This document shows, one piece after another, positions 17,551 through 26,362 of a stretch of DNA of 41,316 nucleotides (the first letter of the stretch is position 1; each line of letters starts with the position of its first letter). The translations under genes were made by a program, and so were the position numbers. Origin of the DNA: Solirubrobacteraceae bacterium (GTDB lineage: Bacteria > Actinomycetota > Thermoleophilia > Solirubrobacterales > Solirubrobacteraceae). A model generated the notes under the pieces. That model was given only the letters and a program-made list of their open reading frames with translations. It was not told the DNA's origin and did no database searches. The DNA is taken from contig JADGPL010000026.1 in the NCBI GenBank assembly GCA_017882455.1, positions 1 to 41,316 on the forward strand. The letters are read 5' to 3'.

Positions 17551-18165
17551 TCACTTGGTCCCCAGTTCCACCGCCGTCGCTTCTTCTTCTTCCTTTTCGA
17601 TCCTCGTGGCAGGCCTGCATTTCCCTTCGCCAGCGATCGGTGCGCTGATGCCGAGGAGGTGCACGTGGACGCCGGACAGGAAGTTGCCGGTGCGGCGCAC
17701 CTCCACGCACTGCACGACCGGCAGCGAGCCGATGACCGTCCACGCCAGGCGCGTCTTGCCAGAGGCGCCGAACGGCGAGTACGCGGTGGGGGATTCCAGC
17801 TGGAGGATCTTCACGGCACCCGCCCGGCGCAGGCGCGGGTCGCTCGCGTTGGCCTTAGCCGCGGCCAGGCAGGAAGGGCTCTCGCGGCAGCCGCCGAGCT
17901 GGGCGAGCATGCCCGCCAGGCTGCCCCTCGCCTCCGCCTGCACGAGCGCCAGCGCGTCGCTGCGTTCGGCGTTCTCCACGCTGAGGAAACGGGCGAGCAG
18001 GACGCTTACGAGCAGGACCAGGATCACGCCGGCCGCGAGCAGTGCCCGCAGGACGCGCCGCTGAGAGGGCGCGAGGCCCAGCCACCATTCGCGCGGGCCA
18101 CGCGCGCCAGCGGCAGGGGTCTCGGCGGGGAGCGACACGGTCGAGATGATGACGGGTGGGCACAT
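17551..18165 (-). CDS. Single-pass membrane protein of unknown function
   Basis: 204 residues from ATG 18165. One membrane helix at about 40-62 (LRALLAAGVILVLLVSVLLARFL) is followed by an outer domain with three or four cysteines (GGCRESPSCLAA, VVQCVEV) and a Lys/Glu-rich C-terminus. It sits between prs and rplY, where mycobacteria have the lipoprotein gene lpqT, but I see no lipobox or clear similarity. A direct repeat TCGCCGTTCA occurs at its stop codon (17544-17553) and 24 bases on (17520-17529). Gap to rplY is 54 bases, consistent with one operon. Family not recognised. Confidence 0.75.
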   Translation of the reverse strand: MCPPVIISTVSLPAETPAAGARGPREWWLGLAPSQRRVLRALLAAGVILVLLVSVLLARFLSVENAERSDALALVQAEARGSLAGMLAQLGGCRESPSCLAAAKANASDPRLRRAGAVKILQLESPTAYSPFGASGKTRLAWTVIGSLPVVQCVEVRRTGNFLSGVHVHLLGISAPIAGEGKCRPATRIEKEEEEATAVELGTK

Positions 18166-18203
18166 GTGCCCACAGAGCTAAAGACAGCTGGAGCTGTGGA
18201 CGG

Positions 18204-18980
18204 CTACGGATAGACCGTGACGAGCTTGGTCGCCGTGATCACTTCGCCGTGGGGAGAGGTGAGCTTGGCGGTGAGTGGGATGACCGTGGCCGCGGCGACC
18301 GTGGGGAAGGTGATTTCCGTTTCGCAGCGGGCGTCGATCGCGCTCGAGGTGCACTGCTGCTGGCCGTTGTAGAACAGCGCTACGCTCCAGCCCGGCGGCA
18401 CCGGACTGGTGCCCGAGAAGGCGCTGATGCGACTCGTCTCGTTCGACGACGCATCGCCCTTGCACAGCGTGCTGGCCGCGGTCGGAGCCGAGCAGTTTTC
18501 GCTGGCCACCGTGCGGCTCGTATAGGCCGCGTAGTCGCCCTGCAGTTCCACGAACACGCCGCCCGGCAGCTGGGCCCAGTAGATCGTCACCGCTTTGGAG
18601 GCCGACAGCTGCCGCCCGCCCGAGACCACCGCCACCTTGTAGGACACCGGCCCGCCCACGTGGGTGAAGGTGACGTGGACCTTGGCGCGGGAGCCGCTCA
18701 GGCGCACGGGGATCCTGCTCGCCTTGAAGGCGCTGGACCCCGGGTCCTTCTCGAACAGCGTGAGCTTGGCCCCGCCGGGCAGATGGCCGCTGTAGACGAT
18801 GCCGAGCTCCGCGAGGCCACCCGTTTCGGCGTAGGGGAGCGTCTGCCCGGCGATCAGACCGTTGGTCAGGCCGAGGACCGACAGCGTCGGTCGCGTGGCC
18901 GCCGCGGCCGAGGAGGCGCAGGCGAGGAACGCCGCGGCGAGGGAGAGGCATGCGCCACGTCTCAGCATCGGCCGGATCAT
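18204..18980 (-). CDS. Secreted protein of unknown function
   Basis: 258 residues from ATG 18980, chosen because MIRPMLRRGACLSLAAAFLAC gives a classic signal peptide (basic n-region, hydrophobic core, cleavage near AAAA about residue 27). An ATG at 19019 would add 13 residues. The mature part looks beta-rich, Ig-like in character (LSVLGLTNGLIAGQTLPYAE, VHVTFTHVGGPVSYKVAVVSGG, LTAKLTSPHGEVITATKLVTVY). Four cysteines are spaced as possible disulfides, consistent with export. It lies between prs and the membrane protein gene. Family not recognised. Confidence 0.75.
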   Translation of the reverse strand: MIRPMLRRGACLSLAAAFLACASSAAAATRPTLSVLGLTNGLIAGQTLPYAETGGLAELGIVYSGHLPGGAKLTLFEKDPGSSAFKASRIPVRLSGSRAKVHVTFTHVGGPVSYKVAVVSGGRQLSASKAVTIYWAQLPGGVFVELQGDYAAYTSRTVASENCSAPTAASTLCKGDASSNETSRISAFSGTSPVPPGWSVALFYNGQQQCTSSAIDARCETEITFPTVAAATVIPLTAKLTSPHGEVITATKLVTVYP

Positions 18981-19052
18981 AGGGAGCGGGTTGAGCGCAG
19001 GCTCTCCGCGCGTCTGCATCCCTACGCGCTATCGGCGTAACCGCGGCGGCGC

Positions 19053-20120
<1,068 letters not shown>

Positions 20121-20127
20121 CCCTGCA

Positions 20128-21456
20128 CTACTCCTTGCGCTCGGCGTAGCCCTCGATGTTGCGCTGGCGCTCGCGCGCGATCCCAAGCGCCCCCGGCGGC
20201 ACATCCTCGGTGATGACCGAGCCCGCGCCCGTGTAGGCGCCGTCGCCGAGCGTCACCGGCGCCACCAGCGTGGTGTCCACGCCCGTGCGCACCCCGCTGC
20301 CGACCGTGGTGCGGTGCTTGGCGCGGCCGTCGTAGTTGGCCGTGATGGTCGCCGCGCCCAGGTTCGAGCGCTCGCCCACGTCCGCGTCGCCGATGTAGGA
20401 GAGGTGGGGCACCTTCGTGCCCGGCCCGATGTCCGAGTTCTTGACCTCCACGAACGTCCCCACCTTGGCGCCAGCCCGCAGAATCGCGCCCGGGCGCAGA
20501 TAGCCGAACGGGCCGACGCTGGCTCCGTCCTCGAGCACGCAGTCGATCAGGTAGGAGTGGCGCACCGTGCAGCCGCGCCCGATCCGCGTGCGCCCACGGA
20601 TCGTGCTGAACGGCTCGATCACCGTGTCCGGGCCGATCTCGACCTCCACGTCGATGACGGTCCCCTCGGGGTCGAGGATGCCGACGCCCGCCTCCATGTG
20701 GCGCTCGTGGATCGCCGCCTGCGCGAGCTTGCGCACGCGGGCCAGATCCGCGCGATCGTTCACGCCGAGCACCACACGCTCGTCCTCGAGGACGTGGGCC
20801 TCGACGCCCGCGCCGTCTGCGCGCAGCAGGTCGAGCACCTGAGGCAGGTAGAGCTCATGCTGGGCGTTCTCGGAGCTCAGGCGGGGGAGCGCGCCCGCGA
20901 GCGCGCCCGCCGTGAAGACGAAGATCCCGGTGTTGACCTCGCAGATCTCGCGCTCGGCCTGGGTGGAGTCGCCATGGCCCTTGGTCTCGACGACCCGTTC
21001 CACGGCGCCGGCGCTGTCGCGCACCACCCGGCCGTAGCCGGCCGGATCCTCGAGCACGGTCGTCGCCATCGTGGCCGCCGCCCCGCTGCCCGCGTGGGCC
21101 GCGATCAGTTCCTCTATGACCTCGGCGCTCACCAGCGGCACGTCCCCGCTGAGCACGAGCACCGGCGCCGCCGGGTCGATCTCGGAGCCGAGCTGGGCCA
21201 TGCCGGCCGCGGCCGCGCCGCCCGTGCCATTCGCCTGCGGCTGGATCGCGAGCTCCACGCCCTCGGGGAGGACCCCCTCGAGGGCCCGCTGCGGCGAGTC
21301 CACCACCACCACCTTGCCCGCACCCGCCGCCAGCGCGGCCTCGAGCGGCCACAGCACCATCGGACGCCCGCACAGCTCGTGCAGCACCTTGGGGGTGGCG
21401 GAGCGCATGCGCGTGCCCTGGCCCGCAGCGAGGATCAGAACGATCGGAGCGCTCAA
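20128..21456 (-). CDS. glmU: Bifunctional GlmU: GlcNAc-1-phosphate uridyltransferase / glucosamine-1-phosphate acetyltransferase
   Basis: 442 residues. It makes UDP-GlcNAc for peptidoglycan. The N-terminal nucleotidyltransferase has LAAGQGTRM (9-17), ATPKVLHELCGRPM and LSGDVPLVS. The C-terminal left-handed beta-helix has hexapeptide repeats, with KNSDIGPGTKVPHLSYIGDADVG and ATITANYDGRAKHRT for acetyl transfer. No ATG precedes the conserved start; TTG 21456 gives MSAPIVLILAAGQG, with TAGCAT 7 bases upstream, suggesting a leaderless TTG start. It lies just downstream of tRNA-Gln and upstream of prs, as in mycobacteria. Confidence 0.96.
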   Translation of the reverse strand: MSAPIVLILAAGQGTRMRSATPKVLHELCGRPMVLWPLEAALAAGAGKVVVVDSPQRALEGVLPEGVELAIQPQANGTGGAAAAGMAQLGSEIDPAAPVLVLSGDVPLVSAEVIEELIAAHAGSGAAATMATTVLEDPAGYGRVVRDSAGAVERVVETKGHGDSTQAEREICEVNTGIFVFTAGALAGALPRLSSENAQHELYLPQVLDLLRADGAGVEAHVLEDERVVLGVNDRADLARVRKLAQAAIHERHMEAGVGILDPEGTVIDVEVEIGPDTVIEPFSTIRGRTRIGRGCTVRHSYLIDCVLEDGASVGPFGYLRPGAILRAGAKVGTFVEVKNSDIGPGTKVPHLSYIGDADVGERSNLGAATITANYDGRAKHRTTVGSGVRTGVDTTLVAPVTLGDGAYTGAGSVITEDVPPGALGIARERQRNIEGYAERKE

Positions 21457-21463
21457 GGGGCAG

Positions 21464-21469
21464 ATGCTA
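21464..21469 (-). promoter_or_regulatory. Candidate -10 box for leaderless glmU
   Basis: On the minus strand TAGCAT stands 7 bases before the TTG start, the same hexamer and spacing as upstream of ppx (427-432). No ribosome binding site is visible. The matching -35 region would lie at the 3' edge of tRNA-Gln. Confidence 0.4.
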
Positions 21470-21497
21470 TTGGCTTGCCACGGATCCGCATCGGGAG

Positions 21498-21568
21498 TTG
21501 GGGGGCAGGGACTCGAACCCCGATTCTCAGGACCAAAACCTGATGTCCTGCCATTGGACGACCCCCCA
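21498..21568 (-). tRNA. tRNA-Gln (TTG)
   Basis: The minus strand reads TGGGGGGTCGTCCAATGGCA at the 5' end, with anticodon arm CAGGTTTTGGTCCTG (anticodon TTG), T arm TCGGGGTTCGAGTCCCTG and acceptor 3' side CCCCCCAA. The U1-A72 closing pair is typical of tRNA-Gln. CCA is not encoded. Length 71 nt. It sits 41 bases upstream of glmU, as in other actinobacteria. Confidence 0.94.
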
Positions 21569-21798
21569 AGGGAGCTAGAAGGATAGATCCTGTCCGGCCG
21601 ACCGGCCCATGGCCGTGGACAAGCGCCGTCGGCCACCCCCGCCCGGGGCCGAGCAGCCCGTGAATCCAGGGCTTGATGCGCCCCAGGTTCAGGCCCTGGA
21701 CGTTGCGGTTACCACCTGGTGACGCATTGGTCCACTCCGGCTGCAACCATTTCTGCACTCTGTCGGCGCAAGAGACGAGAACGGGGAGCAGGACCTTG

Positions 21799-22338
21799 AT
21801 GGCGCTGGCGGGCCTGCTGGTGTGCGCCGTCATGCTCTTCGGCGCCCCCCGCAGCGCCCGGGCCGCCGGCTGCCCCGGCGCGGGCCTGCGCCCAACCGCC
21901 GCCAACGCACACGCGGTCGACGCCGCCACGCTGTGCCTCGTCGACCAGATCCGCGCCGGCTATCGGGTGCGCGCGCTGCGCGCCAACGCCGAACTGGGGA
22001 GGGTGGCCTTCAGCCAGGTCGCCAGCATGGTGCGCTTCGACTACTTCGCCGACATCCGCCCGACGGGACAGACGCCGATGTCGCTCACGCTCGGAACCCG
22101 CTATCCGGCTCACGCCGCAGGGATCTCGGTGGGGCAGAACATCGCCTGGGGCACGGGCAGCTATGCGACGCCCGCACACATCGTGGCCGAATGGATGGCC
22201 TCCCGCCCGCACCGCGAAATCATGCTCGACGGCGAATTCCGCGACGCCGCGGTGGCGGTCACGCCGGCGCTGCCCAGCGTGCTGAATGTCGGACGCCACG
22301 GCGCCGTGTACGCGATCGAGTTCGGGCGGCGGCGCTAG
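21799..22338 (+). CDS. Secreted CAP/SCP-domain protein
   Basis: 179 residues from ATG 21799, which starts a clean signal peptide (MALAGLLVCAVMLFGAPRSARA). The mature protein has the CAP (SCP/PR-1) fold: LVDQIRAGYRVRALRANAEL, GQNIAWGTGSYATPAHIVAEWMAS and RPHREIMLDGEFRDAAVAV. Two residues usually conserved in the CAP cavity seem replaced: the His after the FF/YF segment (here FDYFADIRPTG), and Glu in GENIA (here GQNIA). Ligand or enzyme roles are therefore uncertain. Upstream lie short inverted repeats (for example GTTACC-GGTGAC near 21708). Its TAG stop overlaps the stop of the converging PucR gene. Confidence 0.87.
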   Translation: MALAGLLVCAVMLFGAPRSARAAGCPGAGLRPTAANAHAVDAATLCLVDQIRAGYRVRALRANAELGRVAFSQVASMVRFDYFADIRPTGQTPMSLTLGTRYPAHAAGISVGQNIAWGTGSYATPAHIVAEWMASRPHREIMLDGEFRDAAVAVTPALPSVLNVGRHGAVYAIEFGRRR

Positions 22339-23549
22339 CTGCGCCGGCCGGAGCGGCGGGGCACGCGCCCGCCTTCCGCCCCAGCCTCGAGCGCGGGCCC
22401 GGCCGCCGAGGTGATTCCCAGCACACGCATCGACTTCAGGCCGAGGCTCAGCTTCTCGCGCCCGTCACTCGAGCTGACGTCCAGGCCGGAGAGCTCGCGC
22501 ACACGCTCCAGGCGGTAGTAGATGGTGTGGCGGTGGGTGAACAGCCGCTGCGCGGTGCCCGCCACGTTGCCGTCGGCCTCGAGGAAGGTCTCGAGCGTGC
22601 GCACCAGATCTGTCTCGTACTGCTCGTCATAGGCCACCAGCGGCTCGACCGTCTCGGCGTAGAAGCGCTGCAGCTCGCTGGGGTTCTCGCTCATCGCCGA
22701 CAGCAGCAGCCTGTAGGCCCCGGTCTGCTCGAAGGCCAGCGCCGAGCCCTCGCGCGAGCCCTGGGCGACGTTGGCCGCGAGCAGCGCCTCGCTGGCGGCG
22801 CGGGGCAGCTCGGCTGGATCCTCGGTGACGCGACTGCGCCCGAGCGCGAAGGTGTAACCGCCGAGACCCGACTGCATCTCGTGCAGGACCGCCTCGGCCG
22901 CGCGCGCCGCCGTCGAGTCCTCGCCGCCCGGCACCAGCACCAGGACCTCTGCTCCGCCCATCCCGTCACGGTCGGACAGGGCCGCGATCGAGCGGCTCGC
23001 GACCGCCCGCGCGCCGCGCTCGGCCACCGCGCGCACGCGGCCGCGCCAGCCCTCGTCCGTGGGCGCCTGTGGGTGGGCGCGGGCCACGATCATGCAGGCG
23101 CCCTCCTCGATGTCCAGCGAAAGCTCCTTGGCGCGGGCGAGAAGCTCCTCGCGCCCACTCAGCTCGCGGCGCAGCACCGCTCGCAGGAAGTCTCCGGAGG
23201 CCGTTTCAGAAACCCGCTCGGGCGCCCTCACCCGCTCGACCTCCGAGGCGATCATGGTCAGCAGGAGCCTGCGCATGGAGTCGCTGGGCTCGGTCTTCGC
23301 GCGCATGTGCAGCGTGCCGACCACCGTGTCGGCCACGCGCAGCGGTGCGCTGCTGACGCCCTCGCCCTGCGAGAGCAGGGCGCGCTCCTCAGCCGGAGAG
23401 CGCGCCGCCACCGCCAGCGTGGCGCCCCATGCGTCCGTCACGGCCAGGCTCGCCTCGAGCGCCCGGGCCGCAGCCCTGACCACCTCCGGCAATCCCGCCC
23501 CCGACTCGACCGCCTCGGTGATCGCGTCGAGCGCTGCAAGGTCTGACAT
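22335..23549 (-). CDS. PucR-family transcriptional regulator (GGDEF-like plus C-terminal HTH_30)
   Basis: 404 residues. The N-terminus (1-100) looks like a GAF-type sensory region; the middle resembles the degenerate GGDEF-like region of CdaR/PucR proteins. The C-terminal helix-turn-helix is diagnostic: LVRTLETFLEADGNVAGTAQ, RLFTHRHTIYYRLERVRELSG (about 330-372). Family members respond to purines or other small nutrients, but the ligand here is unknown. The tail (about 385-404) is Gly/Arg-rich. It is the last gene of the rsmI-to-pucR operon, 4 bases after the small membrane gene, and shares a CTAG stop overlap with the CAP gene. Confidence 0.88.
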   Translation of the reverse strand: MSDLAALDAITEAVESGAGLPEVVRAAARALEASLAVTDAWGATLAVAARSPAEERALLSQGEGVSSAPLRVADTVVGTLHMRAKTEPSDSMRRLLLTMIASEVERVRAPERVSETASGDFLRAVLRRELSGREELLARAKELSLDIEEGACMIVARAHPQAPTDEGWRGRVRAVAERGARAVASRSIAALSDRDGMGGAEVLVLVPGGEDSTAARAAEAVLHEMQSGLGGYTFALGRSRVTEDPAELPRAASEALLAANVAQGSREGSALAFEQTGAYRLLLSAMSENPSELQRFYAETVEPLVAYDEQYETDLVRTLETFLEADGNVAGTAQRLFTHRHTIYYRLERVRELSGLDVSSSDGREKLSLGLKSMRVLGITSAAGPALEAGAEGGRVPRRSGRRS

Positions 23550-23553
23550 TCGC

Positions 23554-23766
23554 TCAGCCCCAGAAGTAGACGGCTGCGAGAGCGCCGGCCACCCCGGCCC
23601 CCACGAGCACCGCGAGCACGTACAGCGAGAGCACCGTCGCGGCCAGCCGCTCCCACAGACGCGAGTACGACGTCCAGGCCGGTCTCAGGATGAGCGCACC
23701 GTAGAGAGCCAGCCCCAGGACGGCGGCGCCGCCCGCCACAAGCTCGTTGATCGTTGATCTGCTCAC
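23554..23766 (-). CDS. Small two-helix membrane protein of unknown function
   Basis: 70 residues from GTG 23766. Two hydrophobic helices at about 10-29 (AGGAAVLGLALYGALIL) and 44-68 (VLSLYVLAVLVGAGVAGALAAVYF) are joined by a polar turn with RPAWTSYSRLWERL. It is 21 bases after ispE and 4 bases before the PucR gene, so almost certainly co-transcribed. No ribosome binding site is evident. Family not recognised. Confidence 0.75.
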   Translation of the reverse strand: MSRSTINELVAGGAAVLGLALYGALILRPAWTSYSRLWERLAATVLSLYVLAVLVGAGVAGALAAVYFWG

Positions 23767-23787
23767 AGGAATGACCGCTGGGGATTG

Positions 23788-24717
23788 TTACGCACGCGGG
23801 AGTCCGAAGCCCGCGCCCACGGGAGTGGCACAGATCGGAGCGGGATCGAGGTCCTGCAGGGCGCCGGCGGCGAGCTCCGCCTGCGCGGGTCGCGAGAACA
23901 GCCCGAGCACGGTCGGCCCCGAGCCGCTGACCATCTCCAGATCGGCTCCCGCCGCCCGCGCCCGCCTGAGCCTGTCGGCCATCTGCGGGCACAGCGACAC
24001 CGCTGCGCGCTGGAGGTCGTTGTGCAGCAGCTCGCTCGCCGCGGGCAGCGCAGCGCCGTGCTCGAACGCAGTGCTCAGCTCCTGCTCGCGCTCGCGCAGT
24101 AAGCGCAGGGGACGCTGCAGGCCGAGGCGGTCGGCCTCGGCGTAGACCTCAGCCGTGGACAGGCCCGCCGTGGACGCCAGGACGAGAACCCCGAACGGCG
24201 ATCCGGGGTCGGGCAGCGCCTGCAGGCGCTCGCCCGCGCCCGTGGCCAGCCAGCGCCCCGGAGAGATCTGCCCGGGCACGTCCGCGCCCAGCTCGGCCGC
24301 GAGCTCGAGCAGCAGACGCTCATCGCCCAGGCCCGAAGCCTGCCTGGCCAAACGCAGGGCCGCGGCGGCATCGGCCGAGCCGCCACCCAGGCCCGCCGCC
24401 ACCGGTATCCGCTTCTCGATCCTCAGGCGCAGCGGCCGAGCGTCCCAGCCGGTGCTGGCGCGAAACGCCCGCAGGGCAGCCGCGGCCAGGTTATCCCGCG
24501 GCGCTCCGGGCACGCCGGGGCAGAGGACCTCGTCCTCGACGCTCCCCGCCGGCCCCGACTCGAGCGTGAGCTCGTCGGCCAGCGAGATCGACTGCATCAC
24601 CGTGACGAGCTCGTGGCGGCCGTCCTCGGCGCGGGTGGGACCGAGGAACAGCCCGAGGTTGATCTTGGCGGGCGCCAGCGCGTGGAGGACCCTCATGGCT
24701 CCGCCGTGGCCGCTCAT
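23788..24717 (-). CDS. ispE: 4-diphosphocytidyl-2-C-methyl-D-erythritol kinase
   Basis: 309 residues, GHMP kinase family. It phosphorylates CDP-ME in the MEP isoprenoid pathway. Signatures: APAKINLGLFLG at the start, the ATP loop PVAAGLGGGSADAAAALR and the GHMP C-terminal motif VSGSGPTVLGLF. ATG 24717 overlaps the rsmA TGA by four bases (ATGA); an internal ATG at 24696 (MRVLHALAPAKINL) is an alternative. The order rsmA-ispE matches actinobacterial gene order. Confidence 0.96.
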   Translation of the reverse strand: MSGHGGAMRVLHALAPAKINLGLFLGPTRAEDGRHELVTVMQSISLADELTLESGPAGSVEDEVLCPGVPGAPRDNLAAAALRAFRASTGWDARPLRLRIEKRIPVAAGLGGGSADAAAALRLARQASGLGDERLLLELAAELGADVPGQISPGRWLATGAGERLQALPDPGSPFGVLVLASTAGLSTAEVYAEADRLGLQRPLRLLREREQELSTAFEHGAALPAASELLHNDLQRAAVSLCPQMADRLRRARAAGADLEMVSGSGPTVLGLFSRPAQAELAAGALQDLDPAPICATPVGAGFGLPRA

Positions 24718-25613
24718 AGCTCCAGCAGGGCGGCCAACGCTCGGAAGTCCTCGGGGGAGAGGCGCTCGGCGCGCGCGTCAGCCGGGTGGCCGAGCCGCTC
24801 CAGCGCGTCGCGCACCTGCTCGCGCGAGCGCCCGGGCGCCCCGCCGGAGAGCCGCAACGAGCCGGCCAGGGTCTTGCGACGATGCGCAAAGCCGCCGCTC
24901 ACAAGCCCACGCAGCGCCGCCGAGGTGGCCTGCTCGACGCCGGCGGGGTCGCCGGCGGGACCGGCGGAGCCATCGGGACCGCCGGGGCCGGGCGCACGGC
25001 GACGCATGCCCACAAGCACCGAGTCGACGTTGGGGACCGGGAAGAACACGGAGCGCGGGATCGCGCGCAGCACCTCCACCTCGCACTCGAGCTGGGCGAG
25101 GACCGAGGGCGTGCCGTACGCGCCGCTCCCCGGCGCCGCCGCCAGGCGCTCGCCGACCTCGCGCTGGACCATCGCCACCCACGCGTTCACGCTGGGAAGC
25201 TCGGCAACCGTGCGCAGGAGCGCTCCGGCGGCGATTCCATAGGGGAGGTTGGCGATCACCTTCTCCGGCGCCGGCTCGAGCGCGAGGAGATCGATCGTCA
25301 TCGCATCGCCCCAGTGCACCGTCACGTTCGGATGCGGGTCGGTGGCGTCGTGAAGAGCCTCCTGCAGGCGTCGGTCGATCTCGATCACGTGCACGTGGGC
25401 GGCGCGCCGCGCCAGGTGCTCTGAGAGCACCCCCAGCCCTCCGCCGATCTCCAGCACGACGTCCTCGCCGGAGAGCTCGGCGGCGCGCTCGATCACCCCG
25501 AGGATGTTGGAGTCGACCAGGAAGTTCTGCCCCAGGTCGCGATCGGGGCGCACGCCGAAGCTGCGCATCCGGCGCAGGCTGGGCTGGACGGGAGCATCAG
25601 CCACCGCGTTCAT
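24714..25613 (-). CDS. rsmA: 16S rRNA dimethyladenosine transferase (RsmA/KsgA)
   Basis: 299 residues. It dimethylates two adjacent adenines in the 3' terminal hairpin of 16S rRNA, using SAM. Motifs: DLGQNFLVDSNIL, SAM-binding VLEIGGGLGVLSEHLA, acidic EIDRRL, catalytic IANLPYGI (NLPY) and FFPVPNVDSVLV. A Gly/Pro-rich stretch (about 209-228, PGPGGPDGSAGPAGDPAG) looks like a lineage insertion between the catalytic and C-terminal domains. ATG 25613 overlaps the tatD stop (ATGA), giving translational coupling. In mycobacteria rpfB lies between tatD and this gene; here there is nothing between. Confidence 0.97.
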   Translation of the reverse strand: MNAVADAPVQPSLRRMRSFGVRPDRDLGQNFLVDSNILGVIERAAELSGEDVVLEIGGGLGVLSEHLARRAAHVHVIEIDRRLQEALHDATDPHPNVTVHWGDAMTIDLLALEPAPEKVIANLPYGIAAGALLRTVAELPSVNAWVAMVQREVGERLAAAPGSGAYGTPSVLAQLECEVEVLRAIPRSVFFPVPNVDSVLVGMRRRAPGPGGPDGSAGPAGDPAGVEQATSAALRGLVSGGFAHRRKTLAGSLRLSGGAPGRSREQVRDALERLGHPADARAERLSPEDFRALAALLEL

Positions 25614-26362
25614 GCCCAGCCGAAGACGCGGGCGGCGTTGCGCGTCACGGCCGCGCCGAGCTCCTCGACGCTGACGCCGCGCAGCTGTGCCAGGAAGGCC
25701 AGCGTGTGGGCGACGAACGCCGGCTGGTTGCGCTGCTTTCTCACCGCCTGGGGCGTGAGGTAGGGGGCGTCGGTCTCCACGAGCAGTCGCTCCTCGGGGA
25801 CGCGGGCGGCCGCATCGGCGAGATCGGCTGCGCTCTTGTAGGTGACGTTTCCGGCGAACGAGATCGCATAGCCGCGCCCGAGGCACTCCTGCAGACGGTC
25901 GGGCATCGAGAAGCAGTGCATCACGACGCTCACCCCCGCCGCTTCGCTGGAGAGCTGGGCGAGCGTCTGCTCGTCAGCGGCCCGGGAGTGGATCACCAGC
26001 GGCTTGCCCGTCTCGCGAGCGAGGGCGATCTGGGCGGCGAAGGCCCGCTGCTGGTCTGCATGGGGCGCGGTGTCGCGGTAGAAGTCGAGACCGCTCTCCC
26101 CGATCGCCACACAGCGCTCATGCGCGGCCAGCGCGCGCAGCTCGGCCAGGTCGGCGTCGTCGAAGCCCCTGGCGGCGTTGGGATGGCGCCCGATCGCGGC
26201 GTAGACCTGCGGGAAGTCCTCGGCCGCGGCCAGCGCCGCCCGGCAGGAGGCGCCGTCGATTCCCACGGTCAGCATGCGCGTGACCCCGGCCGCGTCCGCG
26301 GCGGCCACGAGCTCGGCGTTGGGCGCCTCGCACAGGTCGAGGTGGGTATGCGAGTCGATCAC
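25610..26362 (-). CDS. tatD: TatD-family metal-dependent deoxyribonuclease
   Basis: 250 residues, amidohydrolase superfamily. Metal-binding and active-site motifs: DSHTHLD at the start, GESGLDFYR, VIHSRAADEQ, HCFSM and VETDAPYL. Members have 3'-5' exonuclease or DNase activity. GTG 26362 overlaps the metG TGA by four bases (GTGA), and its own stop overlaps the rsmA start, so it sits in a tightly coupled operon. Confidence 0.95.
   Translation of the reverse strand: MIDSHTHLDLCEAPNAELVAAADAAGVTRMLTVGIDGASCRAALAAAEDFPQVYAAIGRHPNAARGFDDADLAELRALAAHERCVAIGESGLDFYRDTAPHADQQRAFAAQIALARETGKPLVIHSRAADEQTLAQLSSEAAGVSVVMHCFSMPDRLQECLGRGYAISFAGNVTYKSAADLADAAARVPEERLLVETDAPYLTPQAVRKQRNQPAFVAHTLAFLAQLRGVSVEELGAAVTRNAARVFGWA

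Noticed and set aside
13946-18213. Long plus-strand frames antisense to mfd, pth and rplY
   Set aside because: Composition is Arg/Ala/His-rich without domain motifs, whereas the minus strand has complete, motif-bearing proteins.
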